Of a stretch of DNA of 64,000 nucleotides, positions 26,861 through 38,768 are shown one piece after another. The stretch is taken from the NCBI GenBank assembly GCA_001599915.1, contig BCIG01000017.1, positions 496,001 to 560,000 on the forward strand, given 5' to 3'. The DNA comes from Symbiotaphrina buchneri. Taxonomy: Eukaryota; Ascomycota; Symbiotaphrinales; Symbiotaphrinaceae. The position numbers were made by a program, and so were the translations under genes. The notes below the pieces were generated by a model. The model saw only the letters and a list, made by a program, of their open reading frames with translations, was not told the origin of the DNA and did no database searches. How positions within the stretch are numbered: position 1 is the stretch's first letter; each line of letters begins with the position of its first letter.

Positions 26861-28440
26861 CCTCCTAAGTTTGAAGCGGAAGTACCCTTCACGCGCAAGT
26901 CTAGATGTCGAAGTTCCTATGCCGATGCGATACTTGGCTAAGTCTCGAGGTCTCAGCGCTCGCCTCCAGTAGGATGCGAACTGCTGGGTAGCCCAGCTTC
27001 CAAAGCTGAGAAGACCACGAAACCGCGGCAGATTGTTTGTGTGTAGGGCGGCTTTGATGAGGCAATACTGAGAAGACGGTGAAGGCTCACGATTCGTGCC
27101 TTCCTGAAGGCGACGTTATCTACACTCGGACGCAGTCCTACTCCACTTGGAGGTCAGTGGTTGAAGAGAGGTCGATTGCGGGACAAGGTCCGCCTCACCA
27201 CTGACGATTCCGTGTCAAATGATTTGTGTTATCTTGCGCAGGTTACTCTGAATTGGCAAGTTCCAAAAAATGCAACCGAAAAGCCGTCAATGAGGGTTTC
27301 GAGAACCTGGGGGGAAAAGGTCGTGAGAGCGGGACACAAGGCGGGACACGGCAGCCTCATGCGGCGTCAACGAGCAGCAGGATTTCACCACTCGACTTGG
27401 TACTGTATGGGCAGGTCCAGCAATGAGCGCAACCCCGCTTGAAATTTCGAAGGACAAGGGTTCAGGAGTACGAGGTGATGGTCTGTACATACATGGAGCC
27501 AATTGAGCGCAGAGGTGACGACTTGTGCCCAGCTGGACAAGGGGTATCTGGATGCAGTGTGCCTGCCGTGCGCTTTGTACCCTCCGTACTCGGCTGTACT
27601 TTTTGACTCCTGCCGACGGTATTGCGGCCCTTTCTCTCCGGCGCTTCTTCTAAACCACATTGATTGTAATTAAGCAACACAAAGCCCCAGAGTTACTCGT
27701 ACATTTATACAGAGAGGACATTTTATTGCGAATCATCCCTAAGCATCTACAGCTACAGAGGAGAATAGTGGTCTATGGCGATCCGGCCTAAGCTTCCTTC
27801 CATTAAAATCGGAGCATTAATTGGAACAGACGGCACTCGCGTGTGACACTCTACTTCCAGTACGCTACAGGGAAGGCCCTGTACCTACCTTAAAGCTAAG
27901 GTAGGATTTGTCGACCTCATAGCGGCGGGAGTCGGCGCTCGATGCTCAAGCTTAAGGTAAATTCGCAGCTGACCCTGGCCCATGCTCCTTTGGGGAAGCG
28001 GGATGGCACATCCGTTTAGTTGGCAGGCGGGATGTGCTGCTTGATACGCACGACTACCTTACCTTATACTCCGTACATTGAACAGGAGAAGAAGGCACCT
28101 CATGAAACCAACAGTCGATACTGAAAGATGTGAGATGAAGCAATATTTGTATTTCATTCTGCCAGAGCGGCCTTTTATGCCCTCTGGAAAATGAATTCCA
28201 TGGGACCGCTCGGGATTGGCACTAAACGGCTTCAAATCCGACCGATGTGGTTGGACCAGGCCGGCTCAGAGCGCGCTTCGGAGAAACTTCCCCGAAACAG
28301 CGAGCACTACCCCCGCGGGATGATGTTCGTGGGGTGACTGGGGTCGATCCATTTCCTCCATAGATTTCCATATTCCTGGTGAGAAGAACTTCAACTTCTT
28401 CTCCAGTGCCCTACTTTTGTCGACCTGGAATGAATCCATA
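26861..28440. promoter_or_regulatory. Divergent intergenic region with TACCTTA motifs
   Basis: It separates RNase H1 (-) from the lactate dehydrogenase (+) over 1.6 kb. No domain-bearing frame is seen. Several TACCTTA/TAAGGTA copies lie on its right side: 27885-27904 (inverted repeat), 27952-27960 and 28054-28067. Confidence 0.5.
27885..27904. repeat. Inverted repeat CTACCTTA...TAAGGTAG
   Basis: Two exact 8-base arms, CTACCTTA and TAAGGTAG, flank a 4-base spacer (aagc). It is one copy of a motif found in several gaps of this window. Confidence 0.5.
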
Positions 28441-30205
28441 ATGGCGAAATTAATAGACGCGAAAGAAGGTCAGCACTGCTTTCTCGATATCGCAGTAATA
28501 ACCTGACTGACTGGACAATTGCAGTTGCAAAGCATAATACTCCCGACAGCTGTTGGGTCATTCTCTATGATCACGTCTACGATGTATGCATGGACTGGCA
28601 GCCCAAGCAGAGTAACCGGTACTGACTCCCACAGGTGACAGAGTTCCTTCCAAATCACCCTGGTGGCTCGAAAATTATCCTTCAATTAGCTGGCCGAGAT
28701 GCGACAGAAGAATACGATCCCATACACCCGCCAGGGACCCTGGAGGACTTCCTCCCTCCAGAGAAAAGACTTGGAAAAGTTGATCCGCAAACATTGTCGA
28801 AGCCCGAGAACCCACCAGCCCAAGATAGTACCTCAGATGCGCCCTCGGGACCACCACCATTAGATACCCTACTCAACCTGGATGACATCGAACAGGCGGC
28901 CACCCAGCGAATGAACAAGAAGGGATGGGCATATTATTATTCGGCGGCCGACGATCTCGTCACGAAGCATGCGAATAATGAGGCCTATCGCCAGATTGTG
29001 ATGCGGCCGCGTATCTTCGTCGATGTGGAGAAATGCGATACTTCCACGAAACTGCTCGGCCACAACGTCAATGTTCCCTTCTACGTCTCCCCTGCAGCCA
29101 TGGCGCGGCTGGCACATCCCACAGGCGAGGCAGGAATAGCGGCCGCTTGCGCCAAATACGGCGCTCTTCAAGTGATCTCCAACAATGCCTCGATGACACC
29201 CGAGCAGATCGTCAAGGACGCCGTACCGGGGAAAGTCTTCGGCTGGCAGCTGTACGCGCAGGTCGAACGCAAGAAGAGCGAAGACATGCTGGTGCGCATC
29301 AACAAGCTATCCGACAAGATCAAATTCATCGTTCTCACCCTCGACGCGCCCGTGCCGGGCAAGCGCGAGCACGATGAGCGCGCAAAGAACATCGGCGCGA
29401 ACCTGCCCATCACGGCCGCGGTGCAGGAAGGCTCCGCCAGCACGACCAACACGGCCAGCTCGACGTCGCAGCAGAGCCGGCAGAGCAGCGGCGGCATTGG
29501 CGCGGCGCTGTTCGCGGGCACGTCGCCGAAGCTGACGTGGAAGGAGACGCTGCCGTGGCTGGCGAAACACACCAAGATGCCCATCGTGTTGAAAGGCGTG
29601 CAGACGCATGAAGACGCTTATATCGCGTCACTATACGCCCCGCAAGTCAAGGGCGTCATCCTCTCGAACCACGGCGGACGCGCCTTGGACACGGCGCCGC
29701 CCGCCGTGCACACCCTGCTCGAGATCAGGAAGTACTGCCCGGAGGTACTGACCAAGATCGAGGTCTGGGTCGACGGCGGCATCAGGCGCGGCACCGACGT
29801 CGTCAAGGCTCTGTGTCTGGGTGCTAAAGGCGTGGGCTTGGGCCGGGCGCCGCTGTGGGGTCTGGGCGCTGGCGGCCCGGAGGGTGTGGAGCGTGTGCTG
29901 GAGAGTATGATCCCGCTTTGGCGCGCGTTGCACGCAGTATGTACTTGATACTTTGGCTGACACCTGTCTAGTCTTGAAAGCGGAGACGGAGACTTGCATG
30001 CGCCTGCTAGGCGCGCATTCTGTGGAAGAACTCGGCATGCACCATGTGAGTCCCCGCCTCGCCTTCCTATAGTCCGCATCTACAATATCGTGCTGCGATA
30101 AACTGACCTATCCGATAGATCAATACGAGAGCTGTGGAGAAGCTCATCTATGACGGACCGCCCGATATGAACAAGTGGGTGCTGTGGGTCAAGTCCAAGC
30201 TGTAG
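28441..30205 (+). CDS. Cytochrome-b2-like FMN L-lactate dehydrogenase
   Basis: Five exons: 28441-28468, 28525-28583, 28635-29940, 29972-30045 and 30119-30205, 517 residues. An N-terminal cytochrome b5 domain has the heme ligands H37 ([13 protein letters not shown]) and H60 ([10 protein letters not shown]). The FMN-binding alpha-hydroxyacid oxidase barrel follows ([44 protein letters not shown]), with the active-site His in [16 protein letters not shown] and the phosphate-binding end [16 protein letters not shown] Ser/Thr/Gln-rich loop (about 29430-29500) interrupts the barrel where Cyb2 has its flexible loop. The protein starts directly at the b5 domain with no presequence, unlike yeast mitochondrial Cyb2, so a cytosolic place is inferred; the substrate could be another 2-hydroxyacid. 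The join after residue ~435 (donor gtactt, 31-nt intron at 29941-29971) is the least certain. Confidence 0.88.
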
Positions 30206-30475
30206 TTGCTTGCTGTTTAATCCTCTGGTATAGTTGGTATTGTATTGCACTTTTTGGCGTTCTGTTCTAGCATGCATGTTGGAAGCCGCGTGCTTGATCT
30301 AGACATCTGTATACTGCTATCGGAGAAGATATAGATGATTCATACATATGCACGAAAATATATAAGTTGCTCAATTTCAGGATGCATGCATGCAATGAAC
30401 ATTTGTGGGCCGTCATAAAATATATTTACTGACATTAGATGGGTTGCAAAGCCGTTAAACTAACTCCCATTTCCC

Positions 30476-31650
30476 TCAACAAACGTCCTCCACTCCTCCC
30501 ACGCCAGCCCTCGGACCTAAGTCACTCGAAAAGGTGCGACCAAAAAGCTCCAGCAGCATCTGGAAACAAATCCCCGCAATAGCCGGGTCATAGCGACCTT
30601 TAGAAAGCTCGTCTCGAATGAACGCATCTATCCAAGGTTCACGTCAGTCATCCACCGCGACTGAGAACCTGGCTCAGGGGTAAGCGGGGTAAAGGGCAAA
30701 TACTGACGCTGCGCCCAGGCCACTTCGTAGAAGCTGAACGTCACGCCCTTCTCATGCAGCGTCTTGCGGATCAAGTCGCGCCCTTCAGGCGGGACGTGGT
30801 TATCCCTCTTGCCGAAAATCTATTGCGCATCTATCAGTCCTGTCCGTACCCACCACATCATCATCAGAAAGTATGGAACCAACCATGATCAGCTCGCCCT
30901 TGATATCGCCAGCCCGTTGCAGACTATCGTCGTTTTTGCCAGCACCAAGGGAGTGCGAATGGATGTCGGTCGCGAAGTAGCATACCGCGGCCGAGATGCG
31001 CTTGTCCAGCGCGCACCGGTAGGCTAGGTGCCCGCCGAGGCACATTCCCGTGGCCCCGATGCGACCATTGCACGTCTCGAGGGAGAAGAGCGTGTCGATG
31101 CTCAGTTTGGCGTCTTCGTCGTAGGCGGCGAGTTTCTGCAGTGGGTTTGATTAATGCCATTTGCTCCCTAGCGTGGGGAAGGGTGCCCGCATGGAGGAAC
31201 GCACTTTGGTGACTTTCAGCTCGTTTCCTTGATCCGTGCCCGGGCCGTCGTAAGCCAATGGCTCCGGGCCCATGAATTCATGGTATGAAGATGGCGCGGC
31301 GACGATGTAGCCATGCCCTGCGATCTGGCGCGCGAATCGGGCAACCGGTCCGGTCACTATAGATCGAGCTGGCTGTTAGGCTTGATGTCTCCAAGGGGCG
31401 CCTTCGCTGCGGGAAAGGGCATGTTTGAGAAGCGGCAACTAGGACCAGCACCTTGGTATATTTCACTGAAGACAACCACGCCGGGGAAGCGGGCCTTCGG
31501 ATAGCCCGGGATGCTGGGGTGGAAGAGGAAGACGCCTTTGCTCTCGAGTTAGCATGCAATGGTTGAGGGGTAAGAGAAGAGCTTACGCATCTTGCCCGGT
31601 TCCCCGGACGCGGATGTCGCCACATCAATGTGAGACTCGTCAATGAGCAT
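30476..31650 (-). CDS. Dienelactone hydrolase family protein
   Basis: Six exons on the minus strand: 31587-31650, 31452-31535, 31205-31356, 30884-31135, 30708-30819 and 30476-30627, 271 residues. It shows an alpha/beta hydrolase fold: FPGVVVFSEIYQVTGPVARF, then GHGYIVAAPSSYHEF, then the nucleophile elbow GATGMCLGGHLAYR, where Cys replaces the Ser of lipases as in the dienelactone hydrolase family. The later GRDLIRKTLH and EVAWAQHAFIRDE provide the expected His; the Asp is probably in the KRDNHVPPEGRD loop. By family it hydrolyses dienelactones or related small esters; the substrate here is unknown. It is convergent with the lactate dehydrogenase gene (270 bases between stops) and divergent from the DUF202 gene. 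Confidence 0.88.
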
Positions 31651-31924
31651 CTTGAATATCTTGCGCTTGAGGTATCCTAGATCCTTCTAAGGGCGTAGGC
31701 GGGGTTTGTCGAGAAGTCGGACAGCGGGAACCCGAGACAGCTTGTTGTGTGCCAAGTGCCGGGCGAGCTTTAAAGTTTCCCCGGATTTCCTGACTGGGAC
31801 TGCGAATGATTGCGCAGTTGTGCTTCCTTCTCTTATCATCTCTTCTGCTCACCAACGGGAGTGAGCACTCAGCCTCTTATGCCCACCTCATCCGCAATGC
31901 TCGAGCCTTGACAACCGCACCACC

Positions 31925-32396
31925 ATGTTCGAGGTATGCAATTTCCCCAACTCTCAGTCTCCACCCAGGCTCAACCTCTAACCTCACCCCTCAGCGACGA
32001 GCCGCCGACCGGTACACGCTGCGCTTGCACCGCGCCCGCTCCGTCGTCCTGACACCCGCAGAACTCGTCGAAGTACGCGCAGCGCAGCGAACCTTCGAAG
32101 GGGCATACGTGCGCACCGCGCTGGGGCAGTTCTCCTTCGCACTCGTCGTGCTCAAGGTCTTCACCTCCGAGTTCTACAGCATCGGCGCTCTGTTCGCCGT
32201 CTACGGTGTGGGCGTGCTCTTTACGAGCTGGTTCCGCCGCATGCAGGGCAACAGGCAGTTCTTCAGCGAGGTCGGCGAGGACGGGTTGAATAGGAAGAAG
32301 TTCAGGACTAGTGGCAATGTGGTGGTTGTGTTGACTACACTTAGTGTCGGAGCTTATGCGACACTTTTGGCGTTGACGCTGAAATTGAAGGATTAA
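31925..32396 (+). CDS. DUF202 small membrane protein
   Basis: Two exons, 31925-31933 (nine bases, Met-Phe-Glu) and 31995-32396, 136 residues. Core: LTPAELVEVRAAQRTFEGAY followed by VRTALGQFSFALVVLKVF, the DUF202 pattern in which an ERTF/RT motif precedes the first membrane segment. Three hydrophobic segments follow (about residues 45-60, 65-80 and 110-130), with a charged loop (RRMQGNRQFFSEVGEDGLNR) before the last. The role of the family is unknown; some fungal members are vacuolar. A longer in-frame reading from 31806 without splicing begins with a hydrophobic stretch, but I prefer the spliced form because the intron has good ends (gtatgc..ctcag). Confidence 0.75.
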
Positions 32397-32694
32397 CAGT
32401 ATCTACTTTTCCGATTATGGCTCGAATATTCGACGTATATGTAAAGCGAAACCCTCCAACAAAGCCTTATGTACACGAAGTGAAAACTTGGAAGCAATGA
32501 CAACCCGAAGAAACGCCCACGACCGATGAGGCCCTGACATACTAAAATGTGGTAAATCTTCCACTCATATCCCGAGTAAGCGCCAATTGAATATCAGCTT
32601 CAGATCAAGTTTGCACCTACCGTCCCAAATTGGTTCGTTGCAAGAGCAAGTAACCTCTCCACTATGCTGCTTGCTGGTTCCGCATAGATGTGAT

Positions 32695-34624
32695 TTAAAA
32701 GACATACTGCGTCTCGTTAGACCAAAACGGGAACTGCGCGCGTCTGGTACTCACCGGAATAAATAGCCAGGGCACTTGTCGCTTGTACTCTTGCCATGCC
32801 TTACCGTATTTTTTCTCACAACGCTGAATGTCCCGTAAGGCGCGATGTGAGATCATAACAGCAAAGAATACGGGGTAGAACCAGGGGAACGGGCTCTTGA
32901 ACCCAGTGATCAATCCCCACATGAAAGCGAAGTACATATCGCATGTGTAGTGGATCTTGCGGGCATAACCATCTATCAAGACTTGTCAGACACCACTGCA
33001 GAAATAGTGAAACGGGCTATCAGGGTGCCCAAAAAATGCAGGGAATGATGAACTTACACCATCCATCAACCAGGATTGAATCGCCAGTATCGGTCTTGAT
33101 AGTCTTGGGATTCTCGACCGTCTGCCATGGCAACTGCGGGAAGGTTTTCCGAGGCACTGGTCCACCACGCTCTTGCTGCCTAAAGCGATTCTTCTGGCTG
33201 TTGGTGGTATCCCAGACCCAGTACACAAACAAATAAGAAATGTAGAACAGCGCCAATACCGGGCGGCTCCAGTGATATACAGAAGGGTGATGATTTGCGA
33301 GATAGATCGTGCAGTGGCAATAGCTGAGGGGGACACCGGCCATATTCCAAAATATCAACATAAAGCCCCATTTCTCATAATACATATCCCTAGAAGCGTC
33401 AGTTTTGAGTTACACCCCAGAAAATTGAATGACATACCACGTTGTCACAATGAGTTCCTCCCCTTTTGAACAGGCGTTCGCATAGAGAAAATGAGCCATC
33501 ACAAGGAAGCCAACTTCGCCAGACACGTATCCAAGCTGCTCGTACTGTCTTGCTGCTGTTCCCAATGATAGAAGGAAAAGCGTGTACCATGGCAGGCGCA
33601 CTTCCATGAACATCTTCATGTCTAAAAGGCCGAACATCCGAGGGTTCAATTCAGCTCCCATAAAGAAATCATAGATCGGGTAACCAGTCATTCGATGTGT
33701 AGCTCCGCGCAGTTGAGCAGAGACGTACGCGACGATGGACACGAGAAATCCGGAGATGATTGCCACTGACAACAGCGGGCCAAACTCATCAATAATGGTG
33801 TAGAGCTTGAAATATCCGGAAAAGTGGAGGACAACAACAACCGCGATGGTAGTGTAGAAACCGGCATAAGCAGAACAGTAGTATGTCAGTTGCTTTCCCC
33901 CTTCATGTGGTAGCGGCTTTCCAGTCGAGTAGACACCAGGCAAGAAGAGATAACAAGCCGCTTCAAAGATCAAGAAAGCCCAGTAGATAGTCCAAGCTTT
34001 CAAGGAAGGATAAGCTCCATAACAGACAAGCGTGATCATCTCCTTGACGAAATCAGTGACGGTCTGGGACTTCCGCGGCAACGGCAGGTGGCCGTCATAG
34101 TAAGTCGCGCCCACCCACATGTAATACATGAGGATGGGAAAACCGATCATCATCATTGTCACCCCGACACTGCCCCCAAATTCAAAGTGGCCACTGTAGT
34201 CGACCTTCGGGTCCATGCCCTCCTCCCAGCCATCTATGACTTTCTTCGCCTCTTTCCGCGCCTTTTTCGCTTTGCCATTGGCATGCCCATTGGTTTCCTC
34301 CTTGACATGGATGGATTCAGATTCTTTCCTTGGTCTACCCCGGCTACGGCGTTTCACAGTGTCGGTTTCGTACCGCGCGATGGGCGATGGCTCGGACGCG
34401 TCGGACGAAGGCTCCTTTGCGTCGAAGATATTACTGCGCCGTGACCTGGTCGAGCGTGGGGCAGGAGTCTCTACAAAGCCTGGATGCTCAGGCTTTCTGA
34501 TAGAGATGTTAGCCTGGCACCAGGAAAGGCATTCCCAAAGAGACCTCTCCGAACAGGAGTACCGGATTTCTGTGATAGCTTACTTGGGAGTTTTCCCCGT
34601 CTTTGATCTGGTGGTTATGGCCAT
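32695..34624 (-). CDS. erg4: Sterol C-24(28) reductase Erg4
   Basis: Four exons on the minus strand: 34584-34624, 33438-34496, 33058-33389 and 32695-32972, 569 residues. It catalyses the last step of ergosterol synthesis, NADPH reduction of the C-24(28) double bond, in the ER membrane. The ERG4/ERG24 family is clear: [77 protein letters not shown] and [19 protein letters not shown], ending in [20 protein letters not shown]. Many membrane segments are visible. The N-terminal ~100 residues are basic and acidic low complexity ([21 protein letters not shown]-like), longer than in yeast. A CCAATCAG box lies about 200 bases upstream (34822). Confidence 0.95.
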
Positions 34625-35290
34625 AGTGGCGGACAGCTGAGTCTCACAAGTCTGCCCTGCAAGAGCATGGGCGTTATGTTTCCAATTGCCCTTATGGGAG
34701 GCCCAGCACGAGTCTTTCGGGATGTTGGAAATTTCGTGACGAGAGTGGACTCGCAAGGTCGCTGATTAGCGTTTTGTACGAACGGTGGGAAAGTTGTTGT
34801 TTTCATCATCAAACTAGCCAGCCAATCAGGGGTTGCCAAGCTGGGTCCTCATGGTGCGCGAGACGTACGCGCCTGTCTAAGAGTGTACTAGGACGAACCC
34901 CTACAACGTTGAACGACACATTCCACGTACGGTATGATGAAGAAATGGTAAACAAGGACCCTGATCGGCTCCAGGTCGCCCAGTAATGCAGTCGGATCTT
35001 TTCTTCTAGACGGGGCCGAGCAGAGTCTTCATGCAGACTTAATTCCCGAGCCAAAGCAGCTAGCAAAGGCTGCATCATGAACGCTCGAGACCACTAGATA
35101 GGTACAGAAGCCGAATGCAGCATCTCATAGCTCGTGAAAGTAGTATGTATATCTCAAACTCGCTCCCACTGCTAAAGGAAGGAGTCGAATGATGTAGACA
35201 TCCAAATAACAAATCCACAAGCGCTGGTATCTAAAACCACGCGAAGACTCCTGAATGCATGAGCGCCCTTACCCCAATGTGAATCCCCAA
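34625..35290. promoter_or_regulatory. Intergenic: erg4 promoter, RING gene 3' end
   Basis: Tandem minus-strand gap. The left part holds the erg4 promoter with a CCAAT box; the right part is the 3' UTR of the RING protein gene. No gene is seen. Confidence 0.45.
34822..34829 (+). promoter_or_regulatory. CCAAT box upstream of erg4
   Basis: CCAATCAG lies about 200 bases before the erg4 start, in inverted orientation to that gene. HAP/CBC complexes accept both orientations. Function is inferred. Confidence 0.35.
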
Positions 35291-37716
35291 TCATGCGCCT
35301 CTCCGAGCGGTTGTGCTCATGAGTGTGATCTTCTTAGCTTTCTTCTTCTTCGCTGAGCCGCCTGCAGCCTTCAAGCTGCTTCCCTCCCCAAGTGAAGCAG
35401 CTTCAACCTGTGCAACAAGTGCTTCATCGTCGTTCAGGAGATCTTTCTCCCATCCCTCCAACCAACCATCATTGTGTTCAGACAATTCATTATCTGACGG
35501 TAAAACTGCATGTGTCTGAGGGGAAGCAGGTGCTATCTTTGCTGTCCCCCACACTGTCCGTCCCGCTACTGGGCTGGTCGAGGGGGAAGCCAGAGAGGCG
35601 AATGCCGACCCCATCTGAGCCCGCGAGGATGGCCATGGAGGCGAGGCAGAGGCGCCGGTGAAGTCCATGGATGATGAAGCATCACCTGTCTGAGAACCGG
35701 GTAAGGGATGGAAATCATCCCCGGAGAAACTGGGTCGAGATCCTTCAGGTCGTCTTCGACGTGCGAATGCCCACCGCTTGTCCTCCTCTTCCTTCTCCGC
35801 TCTCAAACGCTCCTTCTCCTCCCTGGATTGTTTCTCCCTGTTCCTCTTCCGCCTCCGCTCGATATCCTCTTTAAACCGGTCTAAAACCTCTGGAGCCACG
35901 ACATCCGTCCAATCGCACTCCAGAAAGCCTACTTCACAACCATACGGTAAGTGAGCTAAGTATTTGACACGCTTTCGAAGATCATCATCAATGATGTGGC
36001 CAGTGGAGACATGCTCAACGCGAGGAAGAATCGTAGCGGGGAAGGACGAATAATCGCCGAAAGCTGCCTTGAGAATGCGGATGTCAAGTGAAGAAAGGTA
36101 GTAGTGGAGAAGAGCTTGGTAAAAATAGTAGGGAGAGTCCGAAGGTTGATGACCGGAAGTAATAGATCTGATATGTGCTTGCTTCAGAGCCGAAATGCCG
36201 CTGGGCTGGTTTCCTTGCGAGACTTTATCCGAGCTCATTGTAGCTGTCTTTTTCTCTGCAGGCGAGTCAGAAGCAGCCTCGGAGGGCGACGTGCTTGTCA
36301 TCTCCGAGCTGCCCGCCGATGCAGTGCCCTCTTCCAGCTGCAGGGAACTTGTTGAAGGCGTGCTCTGCCCAGACTTCACAGCGTGTTGGATAAGATACAT
36401 CTCTGGAACATCAACCGACGATGCAGGGCGCAAGGGCTCCCGTCGCGGTCTCTTTTCCACGGGGTGCAATGCGCTGCTCGGTGGGTTACCGATGCCTTTG
36501 ACTTTCTCTTCCGCTTCCTTGATCGCATTGATGGCTTTCGTCGTCCACTCAGTCCCTTCCTCGTACATTAGTTCGTCTTCCTTCTCCTGTATCCGGAGCT
36601 GTTCAATTTCCTGGTCGTACTGAGTCAGCATGTAGTCGGACGATCCTTTCATGATCCGAGCGTAATCCATGACTTCTGCAGCAAAATACCAAGGAATATC
36701 GTCATCCTTGCCCAAAGAAGCTGCACCGTCCCTAGGCAGAGCTAGGGTGCTGCCAGGCTCTCGGACCACTAGCCTGAGAACGACATCCATACCCTCCGCT
36801 GGTGCGTCACCTTCTTGTCCCACGAACCATCGCACAGGTCTGGTCTCGGCAATGTATATATGATCCCAACAGATTGGGCAACTTTTCCAACGAGGCCTTT
36901 TCTCTTGCACAGGTTTAGTATCGTCAGTTGAGTGCATGTATCGCATGAGACACGGCAAACAAAAGATATGTCCACATTTCGCCATCCGAGGCGCCACAGG
37001 AGTCGACAAGCATATCGGGCAAGATGCTGTTTGCGTCGTAGCAGAGGCCAAGATTTGAAGAACCATATCCCAGTCAAGATGTACATCAGCATCTACAGCC
37101 TGGGCGCGATAGTCGCCATTTGGGTTCACAATGAAGCGGTAGTTTGCATGGACGTATCTACCAGCGGTCAACGTAGGCTCCTATCCTGCGACAAGATCGT
37201 ATGGGCCTACCTTGCTTTATCCACAGCATGATAGCCAGAACCGAGTCCCCAAGTGGGATTGCGACGGCCATGGCGGACATATGTGCTGTGATGATTATTC
37301 TGGGGTCGTGGCGGCAGAGAAAAGTTCATAAGATGCGTAATGGACGTCTGTCCTTTCCGACTTGTTGTAGACCTCATGCTGACCTGTCAAATCGCGTTAG
37401 ATGACAGCTTCGAAGCCTGTTAAGAGAAAAAGGGGAGGGCGGAAGGACGTACGGATTCCGCAATAGCATCCTCATCCGCCAGCCTAGGTCGTCTCTGATT
37501 CTTGTGCTGTTTTCGACCGATCTGATTGTTCCGACCTGAAGACTGGTTTCGCGTCGCTGCACCCGCACCGAAACTACCTGAGCCGCCAGAACGTCTTTGC
37601 GTATGGCTTTCAAGGCCAGAGGACGGCCCAATCTGAATTTGGGAGGAAGATGGGGATTGAGAAGGGATGTTTATCGATTTTGACGCGTTGTTGGATTGCT
37701 GGGAGCTCGATGCCAT
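35291..37716 (-). CDS. RING-finger protein, Mag2/RNF10 family
   Basis: Three exons on the minus strand: 37453-37716, 37211-37383 and 35291-37157, 767 residues. The N-terminus is Ser/Gln-rich and disordered. The family block HLMNFSLPPRPQN and RYVHANYRFIVNPNGDY spans introns 2 and 3, followed by the C3HC4 RING: CPICLSTPVAPRMAKCGHIF, CLPCLMRYMH and CPICWDHIY. The rest includes a Glu/Arg-rich helix (RRRKRNREKQSREEKERLRA) and ends in a Lys-rich KKKKAKK stretch. Yeast Mag2 and human RNF10 are E3 ligases acting on 40S ribosomal proteins during translation quality control; the same role is inferred. An in-frame ATG 18 codons further upstream (37770) is possible; I chose the one giving MASSSQQ. Confidence 0.9.
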
Positions 37717-38768
37717 GACGAAAGTGCCACCCCAGGAGTTGAGTGGGGCAAGGACCCACGGGCGAGGCAAATCGAATTCCCCTCGAGCGGGCAGCTATCC
37801 AGGAGGATCTTGATGAGTACTGAGTGCAGATACGGTGATTATCTCATAAAAGCAGCTTGAAGTTGGCCAGGATCCCCCGCTGGGGCATGGTCGGAAGGTA
37901 CGAAGAGGGGCGCCGGTGGCTCAGTCAGGCTCCTTTGTGTCATCCAATCTTCATGCCTTTAGTCATCAGAGCTCTATGGAGCTAGGCGCACTAAAAGCGG
38001 TGGCATACAAAATAAACAGCTTTAGACCAAATTTTACTGCCATATATCGTGTCAATAAACGTCTCCGGCCCTCAGATTGCTTGTATAGCTCGATCGAAAC
38101 GCCTTCAATAATGCCAGACCAACAGCAGATTTCGGTCGCGGTCGAGTATTTAAGCGCAGTGAGACGGCAGAATCTGGTGCATGTCCATGCTGTGCGCTGT
38201 TTCGCTCAATTGACGAGGTTATTTGATGGGAAAATGTTTTATATCTGTGTGCATCGGCTGCCAGCATGCCTACTTTGCCTATGGACAATACTTATCTCTG
38301 TACTATATAAACTACCTTTTATCTACCAAAAGATTTCCGGTTCTCAAAGAAATACAGGCATCTATATTGCACTTACCGAACATGTTGTTCATATCACTGA
38401 GGTGATTCATGTGCACCTTATGAAGCAAGCAGTCCGTGCTTTGTCACTTCCAGCCCTGGGCGGCTTGTTCCGGACAAGACATCTTGGACTAGAGAGCAAC
38501 TCCGATAACCTCATCAGGGACATTATTGTTACTGTCATCACGCAAGCACCATCCGCCATCACCATCGAGTGAGAAAGGGCCACTACCTTGGACCTTTTTG
38601 TTTTGTGTCTACGGCCAGCAACACAAGGGCACATCAGTTGCTTCTAGGGATCCACAGTCTCCTAGTAGTAACCACCGCTTACCAACTTTTTGACGTCGAC
38701 CGGGTTCGACAACATCGCGGAGAAAGAAACGGCAAGCTTGGCGGCAGCAGCAATCACGGCGGGAGGGC
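37717..38768. promoter_or_regulatory. Divergent promoter region between RING gene and ubp3
   Basis: The two neighbours are transcribed away from each other. A plus-strand open frame of about 200 codons (37916-38572) lies here, but it shows no domain and its composition is not like that of the adjoining genes; I do not call it. Confidence 0.45.

Noticed and set aside
14778-32396. A metabolic cluster of carnitine acyltransferase, lactate dehydrogenase and dienelactone hydrolase
   Set aside because: The genes are up to 17 kb apart, separated by Ypt1, an aminopeptidase and RNase H1, and there is no transporter, regulator or backbone enzyme to tie them together.
37914-37945. Possible tRNA A box (TGGCTCAGTCAGG)
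   Set aside because: No B box follows at the right distance and no cloverleaf can be folded.
37916-38572. Plus-strand open frame of about 200 codons between the RING gene and ubp3
   Set aside because: It starts at a GTG, lacks any domain or family motif, and lies in a divergent promoter. Hydrophobic and polar residues follow no pattern I recognise.
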